Positions 1-11,769 of a stretch of DNA of 64,000 nt are shown piece by piece; position 1 is the stretch's first letter, and each line of letters begins with the position of its first letter. Made by a program: the position numbers and the translations under genes. Under the pieces are notes generated by a model. That model did no database searches. It was not told the origin of the DNA and saw only the letters and a list, made by a program, of their open reading frames with translations. This DNA comes from Cryptomeria japonica (taxonomy: Eukaryota > Streptophyta > Pinopsida > Cupressales > Cupressaceae): positions 476,539,657-476,603,656 of the forward strand of contig NC_081412.1 in NCBI RefSeq assembly GCF_030272615.1, given 5' to 3'.

Positions 1-2
1 TT

Positions 3-3000
3 TACTTGAGGCAGAGATCTAGGGCTATTTGGTTAGAAGTTGGTGATAGAAATACTAAATTCTTTCATATGACATCAATGAAGCATAAAGCAGCAAGCAA
101 AATTTCCAGATTAATTGTTGATGACAAAATTCTTGTCAAAGATGATGACATAGGTGATGAAGCTATTAGGTTCTTCTCTAATCTCCTGACAGGCAGCAAG
201 GAAATTGACATTGTTAAGCAGCAAGATCTAGTTGATAATATTCCTAAGATTATTGGACCTAATCAGAATAAGATATTATCTGCCATCCCTTCGGTTGATG
301 AAATTAAAAAAGTTGTTTTCTCCTTTCAAGGGGATAAGGCATCGGGTCTGGATGGCTTCCCCATGTTTTTCTTTCAGGAATATTGGCACATTGTTGGGGC
401 TGATACAACCAATGCTATCAAAGAATTCTTTGGATCCAGAAGAATTCTTAAAGAAATCAACTCTACTTTCATTTCTCTAATTCCTAAGGTGGCTGGAGTT
501 GATTCTATGGGGAAGTTTAGGCCAATAAGTCTTTGTAATTCTTTTTACAAGATAATTTCAAAAGTCTTGACTTCTAGATTGCTGGTTGTTCTTCCCCTTG
601 TTATCTCTGAGGAGCAAAAAGGATTTATCCCAGGCAGGCAGATTTTGGATTATATAATTCTTGTGCATGATAATATCCACTCTCTTAATGCTGCAAACAA
701 AGAGGGATTTCTCATCAAGCTGGATTTGGCAAAATCCTATGATAGGGTTGAATGATAGGTTCTTTTTAGGATCATGGAGGCCTTTGGATTTGATGAGAAG
801 GTTATTAAAATCATTAGAGAGATTATATCTACACCAATTTTTTCTATTCTTATTAATGGATCTCCATCCATATTTTTTAAATCTTCAAGGGGACTCAGGC
901 AAGGAGATCCTATCTCGCCTATTCTTTTCACTATTTTGGCAGAATGTTTGAGCAGATTGATTCAAAAGTTGAAAGAGAATAGGACCATCAAAGGGTTGCA
1001 ACCCTCTTCTACTAATTTTTTCTACACACATCAACAGTTTGTTGATGATACAATATTGTTGGGATATTCTTCTGTTAGCGAAGCTTCTGCCTTCAAAGGT
1101 TCTCTTAGATCTTATTCCCTTGCTACTGGACAACAAGTTAATTGGGAGAAATCTGCTATTTACTTCATCAACACCCCCTTGTTGAGGCAGTAGAGGAGTG
1201 CTAACATAATTGGTTGTAAGGTTGAGCTACTCCCCTCTACTTATTTGGGTCTCCCTCTTGGTTTGGCTCCTCCAAACTCCTTCTGGAATTCTTTAATTGA
1301 TAAGTTCAACAAAAAAATGGCTGGTTGGAAAGGCTCTATGTTATCATAGACTGGTAAGATTCAGCTTCTTCAAGCCACTCTTCATAATCTACCTGTTTAT
1401 GCTCTTAGTTTGTTTAGTATACCAGTCAAATTTGCAGAAGCTTTAGAAAGAATTTAGAAAAGATTTCTTTGGTTTGGTGTGGAAGATAAGAAAAGGATTG
1501 CTTTGGTTGCCTAGGATAAAGTCTGTTGTCCTAAAAGCAATGGGGGGTTAGGTATTAAATCTCTTAAACCTTTCAATAAATCTTTGTTAGCCAGACAAAT
1601 TTGGAGGGCATATGGTATTAAGAGAGATTGGAGTAGGGTGTGGTTTGACAAATACATACATAATCAACCCATTCATTCTCTTCTCTATTATGAAGATATC
1701 CCCGCTGGATCTTTTATATGGAATAGTATGATCAAATCTGTTAAAGTTGCTAAAGCTGGAGTTGGATGGGTCCTTGGCAAAGGTAAAAAAATTAGATTTT
1801 GGGAGGATGTCTGGATCAAAGATGAGCATCTTTTAACCAGGATTGCAACCATTTCATTGAAGACTGTAAAAGGAGGTTTGGTTCTATGGTCTGTAATTAT
1901 TGGGAGGAGAATAAATGGATTAGACTTGATGCAGTTTATGCTGGATTTTCTTTGCTCCAGCATTATTTGTTGTCTTTTTCTGTCAGCAAAGAGTCTGATG
2001 ATGTTTTCTTATGGAAGAGTAATCCTAGGGGTAATTTTACTGTTACCTCTGCTTATAAAAAAACTGCTACTTAGGCCTGCAACCCTATATGGACTAAAGT
2101 TTGGAATAGATTCCTCATTCCTAAGTTAATATGTTTTTTTGGCTTGCAACTCACAACAAGATACTTACCATTGATAACCTGGTTCGAAGAGGATTCATGA
2201 TTCCTAATAGGTGTGAGTTATGTCAGAAAGAGGCTGAGTCTGTGGATCATTTGTTTATTCACTGTTCTTTTACCTGGGAGATCTAGGGTAAAGTGTGGAT
2301 GCAATGGAAAGTTGATTGGGTAATGCAGAATAGTTTTAAGGAAGTCCTTTGGCAATGAATTTTCCCTACCAAGCTTCCATGATTATGACCCTCTGGTTCT
2401 TTGTCCTTCCTATGACCTGTTGGCATATTTGGAAGGAGAGAAACAATAGAATTTTCAGGGAGACTAAGTGTTCTTCTCAGGTGGTTTTTGAAAAGATTTG
2501 TAGGGCTATTAAAGAAAACATCAATACCATTCACAAAAGTAACAAGCAGTGTAGTTATATTGACATGACTGATAATGAGAAAAGCATTCTAACTGAATGA
2601 AATTTGATACGCAAGGTTTGGAAATCTGATATGAAGAGTAGAAGAGATAATGTTGTGTGGAGGTTCCCTCCTCATGATTGGGTTAAGGTGAACTTTGATG
2701 GTGCAACTAAAGGAAATCCTGAGAATGCTAGAGGGGGATGGGTCATCAGAAACTCTTATGTCTTTTGTGTTGCTATGATTGCCTCTCCCTTTGGAGTTCA
2801 AAACAACCATGTGGCAGAAGCTCTGGCAATGTTAAAATGTCTTCAGCTTGCTCAGAGATTTAATTTTAAAAGAAATTGGTTGGAGGGGGATTCCCTTAAT
2901 ATAATTCAGGCTATTAAAGGTATTAGTTCCCCTTCTTGGAATATCCAAAATATCATTGATAATGCAAACAAATTGTTAGAAGCCTATGATAGTGTGATTA

Positions 3001-3155
3001 TTACCCATACCTTTAGGGAAGGTAACATGGTAGCCGATTTGTTAGCCAATGAGGGGGTCATTTTAGCGGAGGATGCTAATTATATCAAAGAATCATCATG
3101 TAAGAATGGAGTCCGAGAGCAATTATTTTATGCCAGAGTCCATGGTACATATTAA
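3..3155 (+). pseudogene. LINE ORF2: reverse transcriptase plus RNase H, decayed
   Basis: This would copy the LINE RNA at the target site; only the C-terminal part of the endonuclease-RT protein is in the window. Visible RT landmarks are KFRPISLCN (about 510-540), the FIPGRQ block (about 630), LDLAKSYDRVE (719-752), GLRQGDPISPILF (about 890-930) and the catalytic FVDD (about 1039-1050). A Cys/His cluster (CELCQ...HLFIHC, about 2212-2270) fits zf-RVT. The RNase H part (about 2660-3150) has the acidic residues in FDGA, AEALA, EGDS and MVADLLAN. In-frame stops lie at 753 and 1191, near 1348, 1456 and 1513, and near 2284; most replace an expected Trp. A frameshift lies near 1880-1900. It is non-functional. 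Confidence 0.88.
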
Positions 3156-5051
3156 TTTCATTATTACCTTTCTGGGTTTGGACTTCAATGATAGATTTTG
3201 GAGTGAGGCAGATTGTCAGTTGATTACCTGTCTCAGGCATCATGATAATGAGTGTCAGTGTGAAGGGCCTAATCATATTAAGTGTTGGGTTAATTTAAAT
3301 GTTTTAAAAGACTACTTGAAAAATAAGAAAATCACCTTGGTTTTCGATTCTAGCGTCTCTGTTCTTCAATATTTGGTTAGTTTGCGCTCCTTTGAGGGTT
3401 TCGACTTGAACAACCATCACATTATGGGAGGAAATCTTAACCGTAATGAGCCTACCAGTTGTGATAGCTGGAAAGATGAAAGGAAAATTTGGCGAAGGTT
3501 GCACAGATATGGCTTCACTGATTACATGGAGAAATTGCATGGGAGCAAGAAGTCTGTTTCCCATGGTTTTGCCAAGGGCTGGAAAAATAATAAGTTACTC
3601 TGCTCGGTCAGACTTAGAAAGTGGATGAAGATTTGGTGGCTGAGGTGACCGGTTTGTAGAAGGATGGCATCAAGTTTTACAGAGACTGCAAGTTCTCGGT
3701 GGAAGCCATCAAGAATTTCCCCAAAACTAAAGAAGAAAGGGCTCGGCTCGCCAAAAAGGATAATGCTTCCTATTATCTCCCTAACCAGGTAAAATCTTTC
3801 TGGCAGAAAATGTTGAAAGTTTTAATGGAGTACCTTACAGTTGATGGTAGGTTTTCAAAAGTCTACAATTACCACTTTGTTATCCTTAACCATTTTCACC
3901 ATGGAACTAAGTTATCATTGCCTTTCTACTTGGCCTCCTTCCTTAATGATAGTCTTGTTGACCATGCTAAGAAACCTAATTCCTACCCCATTGCTCACCA
4001 AGGCCTTATTTTGTTAATATATGAGCATCTGAAGGGTAAAGCTAAGGTTAATAGGGATGATCCCTTTGTGGAGAATGCCCATATTTCTGAGGATTATGAA
4101 GGCTCTGATTCTGATGAGGATTCTTCTAATCTTTCTCCGAAAAAGAAGTCGAGGGTTAGTGAAAAAGCTAAAGAAGACATTGAAGATAATGTTGGTTCTG
4201 AGCAGGAGAAAGAGAAGGAGGTGGAAGAAGAGGCGGAGAATGAGCAGGAGAAGGAGGTTGAGGGAGAGGAAGGGGATGAGAAAAGAGAAGTGGATGTTGA
4301 AGAGTCAGAGGCAAAGGATAATCCCTCTGTTTTGGCTAACAAATATGATGTTCAGCATAACATGGAGGAGGGAAACCCTAGGTCTGAGGATTCTGCCTCG
4401 AATATGGAGAATATTGAGTCCATTCTGAATGCTACTAGAAATAGCACTCTGGAAATGTTCAATTTCCAGAAGTGGGTGATTGATAACATCACTAGCATTC
4501 AGGAAAAACAAAGAGAGTTGGATTTTAAAATTGAAAACTTGATTAAGGATATCAACATTAAAGGTAAAGAGGATAATGCAAAGGATACTGGTGCTATAGA
4601 GGATGAAAAAGAAATTTTGGACTGGTTGGAAAGTGAGATTATAAAGGGAGATTTGAAGCACCTAGAGGATGTGGTGAGGATTCTCAAAGAAAAGGGTGAA
4701 TCTAATAATGGTCTGATAAACAATCAGATTCAAAAAATTGAGAGGGCCTTGAAGAAATTCATGGAGCATAGTTTGGCTGTGTTGAAGGTGTCCTCTCAAA
4801 ACATGAATGCGCTGGTTGCTTGCCTGGAGAAGGATAAGCAGAATAAAGAAACTATGATTATTGATGATGAGTCAGCTTCTAGTTCTGTTCAACACTCCTC
4901 CAGACACAAAACCAGGCAAAATGCAAGTGAGCTAGAGCTAAAGACCAAAGGAAATCAACAGATGTAGGAAAATAAAGACCTGAAAGAGGCAGCTAATGCG
5001 ATGTTGATGCTGGTCAAGGATGTGAAAGAGACTATAAATATTTTCACCTGA
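3142..5051 (+). pseudogene. LINE ORF3: unknown protein overlapping the RNase H ORF, frameshifted
   Basis: I do not recognise the function. An ATG at 3142 overlaps the stop of the RNase H ORF (3153-3155) by 14 nt in another frame, which would suit termination-reinitiation. The first 165 or so codons run to about 3620. The frame then shifts, a TAG interrupts near 3656, and the reading continues to 4965, probably to the TGA at 5049-5051. Order of parts: an N-terminal domain with paired His/Cys (DCQLITCLRHHDNECQC); a block LVAEVTGL-(stop)-KDGIKF; a block YLTVDG...YHFVILNH; AHQGLILLIYEHL; a very acidic Glu/Lys-rich stretch (about 4080-4330); and a C-terminal region likely to form coiled coils. A homologous broken copy lies at 37388-40100. 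The middle vaguely recalls plant-specific transposon-associated domains, but that is a guess. Confidence 0.6.
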
Positions 5052-5257
5052 AATGTAATTTTGTTTTAGGCGTGCCAGTCTCTCGCTAGCCTTTTGTTGT
5101 TCTTTTCTTTGGCTGATGTCCTTTATGTTGTTCTTTTACAACCTTTCTCTCTTTGTTCTGTTTTCTCTAGTTTCTCTATTGCTTCTCTTTTCGTTATGTA
5201 AGCGGGTTTCGGGTCCCTTAATACCTGATTTTCCTTAATCAAAAACATTATTCCATA
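5052..5257 (+). other. LINE 3' untranslated region and tail
   Basis: A T- and C-rich non-coding stretch follows ORF3, with runs such as TTCTTTTCTTTGG, and ends in CCTTAATCAAAAACATTA. LINE number 2 ends in the similar TTTAATCAAAAAAA at 40684-40696, which supports this as the retrotransposition end. Confidence 0.6.
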
Positions 5258-5289
5258 CTATAAATTTCTTTTTAGGATTAGGTACTTGC

Positions 5290-7340
5290 AAAATAAGGGA
5301 AATGGTAAGGACCTCCTTTAATTGCTTAAAGGTTGTTTTGCACACTCTTCTCAATCTAGTCAAACATTTTTGTTGTTGTAAAGAGGTTGGGTTTGACAAC
5401 CTTGGAGAAATCCTTCATGAACCTTCAATAATACCCCACCAAACCCATATAAAGTTTTACCTAGGACACGTTATTAGGGATATACCTCCACACAACAATG
5501 GCTCAAATTTTGGAGGGGTCAATATAAATCCAGGTTATGAGGATAAGATATGCCCTGAATAGTGCATTTTAAGTTTTAAAAAAAAAGAGATTTTGGTTAG
5601 ATTTCCAAATATATTATGCTCTTGTAGCCTCTAAAATACAATTCTTAATTGTTATTCATACTCTAATGGATTCTTGTAGTAGATTAAGATATCATCTCTA
5701 AATACTAGCATAAATTTATTTAAAGTCATTGAAAACATGGCTCATGATGCTTATAAGCATGAAAGGACAATTTGTTAAAACCAAATGGTACCACTTGAAA
5801 CTCACAATAGCCATACCTACTCGTAAAATATTTCTTCGGAATACCTTTCTCCTTGATCCTTAATTGATGATATATAGACCTCAAATTAATTTTGCATAAG
5901 ATGGTAACTCCTTTCACTAAATTAAAGAGATCATCAATTATATGAAGATGATATTTATTTCTAATGGATACATAATTTAAATTCAATAATCTAGATACAC
6001 AACCTTAGAGTCCCGTCCTTCTTCCTAATAAACAACATAAGAGCTTCCTATCATGATACACTAGGTTTGATCAATCTAGTTGTCCATCAATTTTTGCAAG
6101 TACATTTTAATTTCCTACAATTTATATATATTCATATAGTATGATTTCTTTAAAATGTTTTTAGATTCCAAAACTAGATCAAATGAGAATTCAAATATAT
6201 TCTTAGTAGGTAATCTTAGTATCCCTTTATGAAATAATTCTTAGTACTCTTGAAGTATCTAGTGGTAATTCATAATCAAAATTAGATCTTTGCCCCTTTC
6301 ATCTAGCTTGATTAAGATGAGTTTTCACCCTTTACTCACAATCTATTTCACTTGCATGGGAATGATTTTTCCAATTACTATCAACATCATTACACTTTGG
6401 AGCACCACCCATATCCCTTGGTTGTATAAGCAATCAATCCATTTATTATAGTAAATAAAATTGGCCCAATACCTTGTAAACCATTCCATTCCTAGAATCA
6501 TATCATATAATCATATTCTTGTGACTAATAATATTACCTTTGGTTTCATATTTCCAACATCAATATCAACTTCCTTTAGACAAAAATCTATCTTTTTAGC
6601 CTTGCTAGACCTAAAATCTATCTCCATCTTTTCTTCACATAAGATGTTAGGTCTAATATTGCATCTCCTAACGACATTAAGAAATCTATTAATTGATCTC
6701 GAATATACCAAAATAGTAACATGGCATCCATGAAAGGTACTTTGAATTCATATTAGAGAAGCTTGGTTTTATACTTCATGTAAACTTATCAGCAACTACA
6801 TAGTTCTTGGTAGTTGGCTTGGTGTTTAATTTGTATGCTTGGGAAACTCTCTCCCGAGGTGATCACCTCTAGGTATAAAATCATATTTTTGGATCCACCC
6901 TCTTCATTTTCATATCCTTATAAGAGTTTGATGGGGCAATAGGATTATATTCCTTATTCCAAGATCAACTTTCTTAAGACAAAAATCTCTTTGAGTCTTA
7001 CTATACCTCTATCTTTGCTTCACATAAAATTTTAGGTCTAATATTGCATCTTCTTAAGACATTCAGACATATAAATCTATCAACTAATCCTAAATATACC
7101 AAAACTAGTAATGGGACATCCATGAAAGGTAGCTTGAAGTTATATTAGAGAAGATTGGTTTTATACTTCATGCTTATCCTCAACTACATAGATCTTGGAA
7201 GTTGGCTTTATTTTCTAATTTGCATGCTTGGGATATTCTCTCCCAAAGTGATCACCTCTAGGTCTAGCATCCTCTTTTCGTAGCTCCTTTCACTTGATCC
7301 TTAATTGATGATATATAGACCTCAAATTAATATTGGATTA
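5290..7340 (-). pseudogene. Ty3/gypsy pol remnant (protease and reverse transcriptase), antisense
   Basis: Read on the minus strand this is a heavily broken gypsy polyprotein. The protease end lies near 6470-6740 (DMILGMEWF, matching the usual YDVILGMDWL). RT lies at about 5990-5640: NKYHLHIIDDLF, ILCKINLRSIYHQLRIKE, FTSRYGYCEF, and FRDDILIYYKN where FIDDILIYSKN is usual, so the Ile before the catalytic DD is Arg. The thumb/connection region at about 5560-5300 shows VKLYMGLVGYY and RFMKDFSKVVKP. Stops and frameshifts are frequent. A further short RT piece (Asp-Leu-Arg to Lys-Glu block) recurs at about 7286-7336. No LTRs were found, so the element's limits are unknown. Confidence 0.8.
6556..7170 (-). 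repeat. Diverged tandem duplication in the gypsy protease region, about 400 bp offset
   Basis: The segments 6556-6780 and 6956-7170 align along their length in the same orientation. Both contain AGGTCTAATATTGCATCT, ACATCCATGAAAGGTA-like and TTGGTTTTATACTTCATG strings. The similarity continues through a shared TTGGCTT / GCTTGGGA / GTGATCACCTCTAG block at 6811-6870 and 7202-7262. It is a partial duplication within the decayed element. Confidence 0.65.
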
Positions 7341-8639
7341 GATCAAACCTATGCCTTCTGGAACGTGTTTAATTTGTGAAAGGGGTAAGACACACCATTG
7401 AATTCCTATCATCAATAGTCCTTTTTAAGAATCAAAATTTCTTAAGGTTTTCTTTAATATGGCCTTGAGCTTGTGCTCTAATGGTTAAGCTTCTTCTTGG
7501 AATTAGGAAAGACTTATCGTCAATCCCCAACCCCTGAAGTGTAGCTTAAGGTCTTCTAATATGAGGTTATCATATGTTGGACATTGATCTTACCTCTTAC
7601 ATCTTCAGATAACTTACGAAATCGATAAGCCAAAACCCTAACACCTAATCCTTGATAAGTCTTCTTTTAGGTTTTGAAATTCCCAAGTTTGTCAAAGTCT
7701 TTCCATTAAGGTTTAACCTTAATGGTTATGTTAATGGGGTGATGAGATAACCCAGAATCCCAAGTCCCAATTTCTAATAAGTTGCATTGTGTGATTTTAA
7801 GGGTATTAGGTTTTCTCTCTCAGACTTGAGCATTTCCATTTGCATCCTTGAGTAGGAAAAAGTAAGGTGGAAATATGATATTTGAAACCTTGATCATGTT
7901 CATTGGCCTTTGGGCCTCGATATTTCCATTTTGACATTATTTTGTTTTATGAAGGAGGTAAGACAAAAGGTTGACCACCAAGCCCTAACCTCTAAGGGTC
8001 AATGAGGTTGAGAGGAAGTCATGCTTCCTAGTTAGGCTACATCTTGTGTAGGTTGACCTTTTTGTTTAATGATCATCTTTGGTCCTCTTGAGTAATTTGG
8101 AGGAGAATGTCCCCTCATCCTACTCTTTTTCTTATAAATCATGTGAGTTGTCATCTAGTTGAGTAGTGTTGGCTCCTAGGAGTTCCATCATTAGTGTGTT
8201 TCTTAGTATGTAATTAGTATTTTAAAGTGTAGTTTGTTATGAATTAGAGGTTGATGATTCCTTCCTCCTATCATTGTGTGGTGTTGTGAAAGAATTTGAT
8301 TATGGGTTTTATTTCTAGGGGTAAATTAAGCGTAAATAACACAATTAGATTATCAGAGCGAATCACCAACTGTAATCTAATCAAATTACTCCTAAATTAC
8401 AATGAAATAATACCAATATCAATTTTAAATTATGAAATGAATTGAAATCTAATTTAAGACTCCCTCAATTGATTTAACAAGGCTTCCATTTCTCTTCTCC
8501 TTAGTTATTGTTGAATTGGTTCTCAGGTATTGCATTGATTTCTTGCATAGATTAGCAACTATTTCGAAGACTGTGATTCTAGCTTGATTGAGAAAATGAT
8601 GTTGTTTATATAGATTTTCAACACAGATGGGGAGGAATT
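7341..8639. other. No gene recognised
   Basis: I see no convincing coding frame or element boundary. The sequence is T-rich with frequent stops in all frames. It may be old gypsy LTR or untranslated sequence, but nothing in it proves this. Confidence 0.4.
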
Positions 8640-9000
8640 TTGAACTCGAGTCCTGATTGATAGTCAACTGAAATTTATTGATTAGTGAACTCATCTTTAT
8701 TGACTTGTTAACTGGTTTGATTGATTTGTTAACATGATTGATTAATTTGTTAACAAGATTTATTGAGGAGTCAACTGAATAGATTGGCTAGTGAATTGAA
8801 TAGATTAACCAGTAGACTAAATAGACTAGCTAGTTGACTGAATTGATTAGAGAGATGACTAAATTGATTGAGAGATAACTGAATTGATTGAGAGATAACT
8901 GGTTAGTCAGAAAAATGTGATTGAGAGTTAAAAGCGAGATTGATTAGTTAGCTGAGTTAACTGATTAGTCAACTGATTTGATGAACCGGTTCTGATTTCA
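8640..9000. repeat. Degenerate minisatellite of TTGATTAGTTAACTGA-like words
   Basis: Words such as TTGATT, GTTAACTG, AGTCAACTGA and GAGAGATAACTGAATTGATT recur irregularly every 16-30 bases. A near-perfect repeat of TTGATTGAGAGATAACT occurs at about 8864-8900. No coding frame crosses it. Confidence 0.6.
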
Positions 9001-9029
9001 ACATGTGTTGTAGGATTTTGAAATTGAGT

Positions 9030-9480
9030 TTGATATTCATTTTCAATTTGAATTTGAATTTGGACTTTTGAATGATGAAATGCACATGAAATTTGTTGAA
9101 ATTAAATGAAATTCGCTTTTGGGGACTTTGAATTTGAAAATGTGAAATTAATTGAAATTAATTGGAAATTAGAATTTGGGGATTTGGAAGAATTTAATTA
9201 ATTAATTAAATAATTTAAAAGATAATATTTAATCATAAGAAATTGAATTAATTAAATAATAAAGATTATTTAACTAAGGAAAATGTCGCAATTAATTAAA
9301 TAATTAATATTTGAGATATGGGTAATTGATTAAAATGATTTAGAAGGTGAAATTGGGCAATTAATAATGATTTAAATCAATTATAAGATTAAATTAGCTT
9401 AACTAAATAATTAAAAAATTATTTAAGTAATAAGACGATAAATTAGTATGTGATGAAAAGGACATTTTTCAGCGTCTACA
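9030..9480 (-). other. AT-rich tract ending in a probable gypsy-type LTR terminus (minus strand)
   Basis: The tract is rich in AATTAATTAAATAATT words. Its right end, read on the minus strand, begins TGTAGACGCTGAAAAATGTC. That closely resembles the start of the solo LTR at 35439 (TGTAGACACCTAAAATTGTC), which also leads into AT-rich palindromes. I could not find the other LTR end or a target duplication, so this is a possible LTR fragment only. Confidence 0.4.
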
Positions 9481-11639
9481 GTTTTGTACCTAATCATCAT
9501 TTAGGTGACGTTCTTTCTCTCTCGTAGGTTCATCATAGTGGATTGGCCCCATGATTGTCTATTCTTCTATTGGTAACTCCTTGTTGACACAATAGTGAGG
9601 TCATTCTTGTCACTGTCTTCTTTGTGTCATTGTGTTCCACATGATACTTGTGTGCAAGCTATCATACAAGTGTGGCATGTTGTTTTGCATCCTTGGTGTT
9701 GTCATTGTTTCAAAAAATAAACAATATTTTGTTAGGTTTTTCCTTGGTCCTTTGAACGAGACTTTGCATTATCTCAAATAGTTCATGTGCACTTATTGTA
9801 GGTGCACTTCTCTTCAAAGTATTTGGTTAAAATTTATGAGAAACTTCTTTAGACGAACCTTTCCAAGATAATTTGTTAGATAATGCATGACGTTGTAACT
9901 TTTTGAATTAAATAGAAACATATAAAATTCCACCCATATTTCATTTGGATAATCATCATAAATGTTAAGAGGATTAAAATTTTTCCAAATTTGAGTATTG
10001 TAATGAAGATATAATAAATATCGTGTTGCCTTTAATGTTACTTCTTGTTTTAGGCTTATAACTTTTTAGCAACTCAAGAACATTAAGATTATTGATATGC
10101 ATATCTCCATGTAACCAATGCAATCTTCAATATTTTCTTATGTAGGAACCATTATATTACATTTAAGAAATTCTAAAACACCTAAAACAATAATCATTTG
10201 AGTCGATTAGGGATAAATAAATCTAGTAAGGTGTACTCCAAAAGTCAAACTTTCTTCCTATTAGGAATTCTTGAACACAAATATTAAATTGAAACTTATA
10301 AGGTAAGGCTCTTGGCCTAGAGGGACTACTATTGCATTACATTAGAAATGTCACATGTAGCTTTTACATTTTAATTATGATGTTTCTCAAGTGTCCTTGA
10401 GTCAAAAAGATAACTCACCCATCATTGAACCTAAGTCATTTATTGATGAACTTGTAACTTGAATACATGAAAATCGACCTTGCAAAGTTATATGCAAGTA
10501 GACTACTTATAATTTAAAGCTAAAGGTTAGGACATGGGTCCATACAAATATTTGATATTTCTTTATATATAAGTAGACTTCTTGCACTAGAAGAAAAATA
10601 ATTTATGAATTTATATTATGATTTTTTGTCTTTGAAAAGAAGGTTTTAGCTCTCTTTGTCCATTCACATGACCCATTCCTTAGCAAGTACATGATTGGAC
10701 CAATTTTCAACATATGATGGTCTAAGATCATCCCTTTGCATACTGTCCGTCATAGTTGCAACACTTCCGTAATTTGGGACAACTACATCTTATACCCTTT
10801 TCTTCAACTCAATTGAATCTTAGGTTCCTTTCTGTACCCCTATCTTTTGTTGATTTTTTTCTTTTAATATTTGTAAGATGATCCCAACTTCTCATTGAAT
10901 TTGTTCAAAGAGCTCATTGACCTCTTTACCATACCCATATTATATACATCTCATGCATTTTCATTTTATATACACAACAAGAAGGGTAGTTCCCACCTAG
11001 ATATTTGAATTGCTTCCATTTTTAATGATGTGATTATAAATAGATTTTTCTCATTTGAAATCTACTAGGTAGGTACATATTTTCCTAACAACATAGAAGG
11101 TGAATTCATCTAGTTCAATATCTATAAACTCCATTTGATACATTAGTTTCAAAATCTCTATTAGTACCATTTTGCACAAATTCAACTACCATCATATTCC
11201 ACGAGACCAGATTTCTTGAGGATGTTTGTCTATGATTATTGTGTTTCACATGCTTCCATTATATGCATTTGCATTTGCATGTTTACTAGGGTAGTTGCAA
11301 CTACAACATCTAACAAATTCCATTATCCTTATGCTTTATAGAAATCTACTAAACTCCCCACACTTGACATATATGTAAGATTTCGTTTCCTACCACTATC
11401 AATGAACATGGAAATAATCCTTTGAAGTGTATTATGATCTTTAATTAAAAAAAAAGATTGAATTTTCCAAAATTGTATCCAAATTTGTTGCAAAATTCTT
11501 ATTTTTCTTATCTACTGTATTTCATTTTCTATAGATCCAATCTAGCTTCTTATTAACACGGACCTTGTTGTCAACCTTCTATAGTAGCATTTCAAAGCAT
11601 CACAAGTGGATCAATTGTGGCTTTAATCGTAGTTGGTGG
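9481..11639. other. Decayed DNA with one unrecognised minus-strand frame
   Basis: No element boundary is visible. A stop-free minus-strand frame of more than 60 codons ends at 9814-9816. It contains NTQIWKNFNPLNIYDDYP and GKVRLKKFLINF, and matches no family that I know. It may be a remnant of a transposon protein. The rest carries stops in every frame. Confidence 0.3.
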
Positions 11640-11769
11640 TGCATAGCTAGTTAGGGGAGAAGACCCAATAGTTGAGCATGTTCTGTTACTTGTGATAGCA
11701 TTTGTCAATTTAGTTTCTAACATTTTGAATTGTATAACATTAATAGATGTGACTTTACAATTGTTAGTG

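Larger units (their letters stand above)
1..5257 (+). mobile_element. LINE (non-LTR retrotransposon), 5' end outside window
   Basis: A plant L1-like LINE whose 5' part lies left of the window. In order it shows a reverse transcriptase, a zinc-binding zf-RVT-like region, an RNase H domain, an overlapping downstream ORF (ORF3), a T-rich 3' untranslated region, and a tail ending TTAATCAAAAA near 5240-5250. The copy is dead: the first ORF carries several stops and at least one frameshift, and ORF3 carries a frameshift. A second copy at about 37390-40696 shares ORF3 and a similar tail, so ORF3 belongs to the element. The 5' target duplication cannot be seen. The exact 3' end is uncertain by about 10 bases. 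Confidence 0.85.

Noticed and set aside
4094-4342. Minus-strand Ser-rich frame opposite ORF3
   Set aside because: It is the antisense of the Glu/Lys-rich stretch, where GAG/GAA codons read as CTC/TTC. It is an artefact of composition.
5302-5562. Plus-strand 86-codon frame
   Set aside because: It is the shadow of the antisense gypsy RT connection region.
7475-7540. tRNA- or SINE-like string (GCTCTAATGGTTAAGCTTCTTC ... TCAATCCCC)
   Set aside because: The A-box resemblance is weak, no proper B box or cloverleaf forms, and there is no poly(A) end or target duplication.
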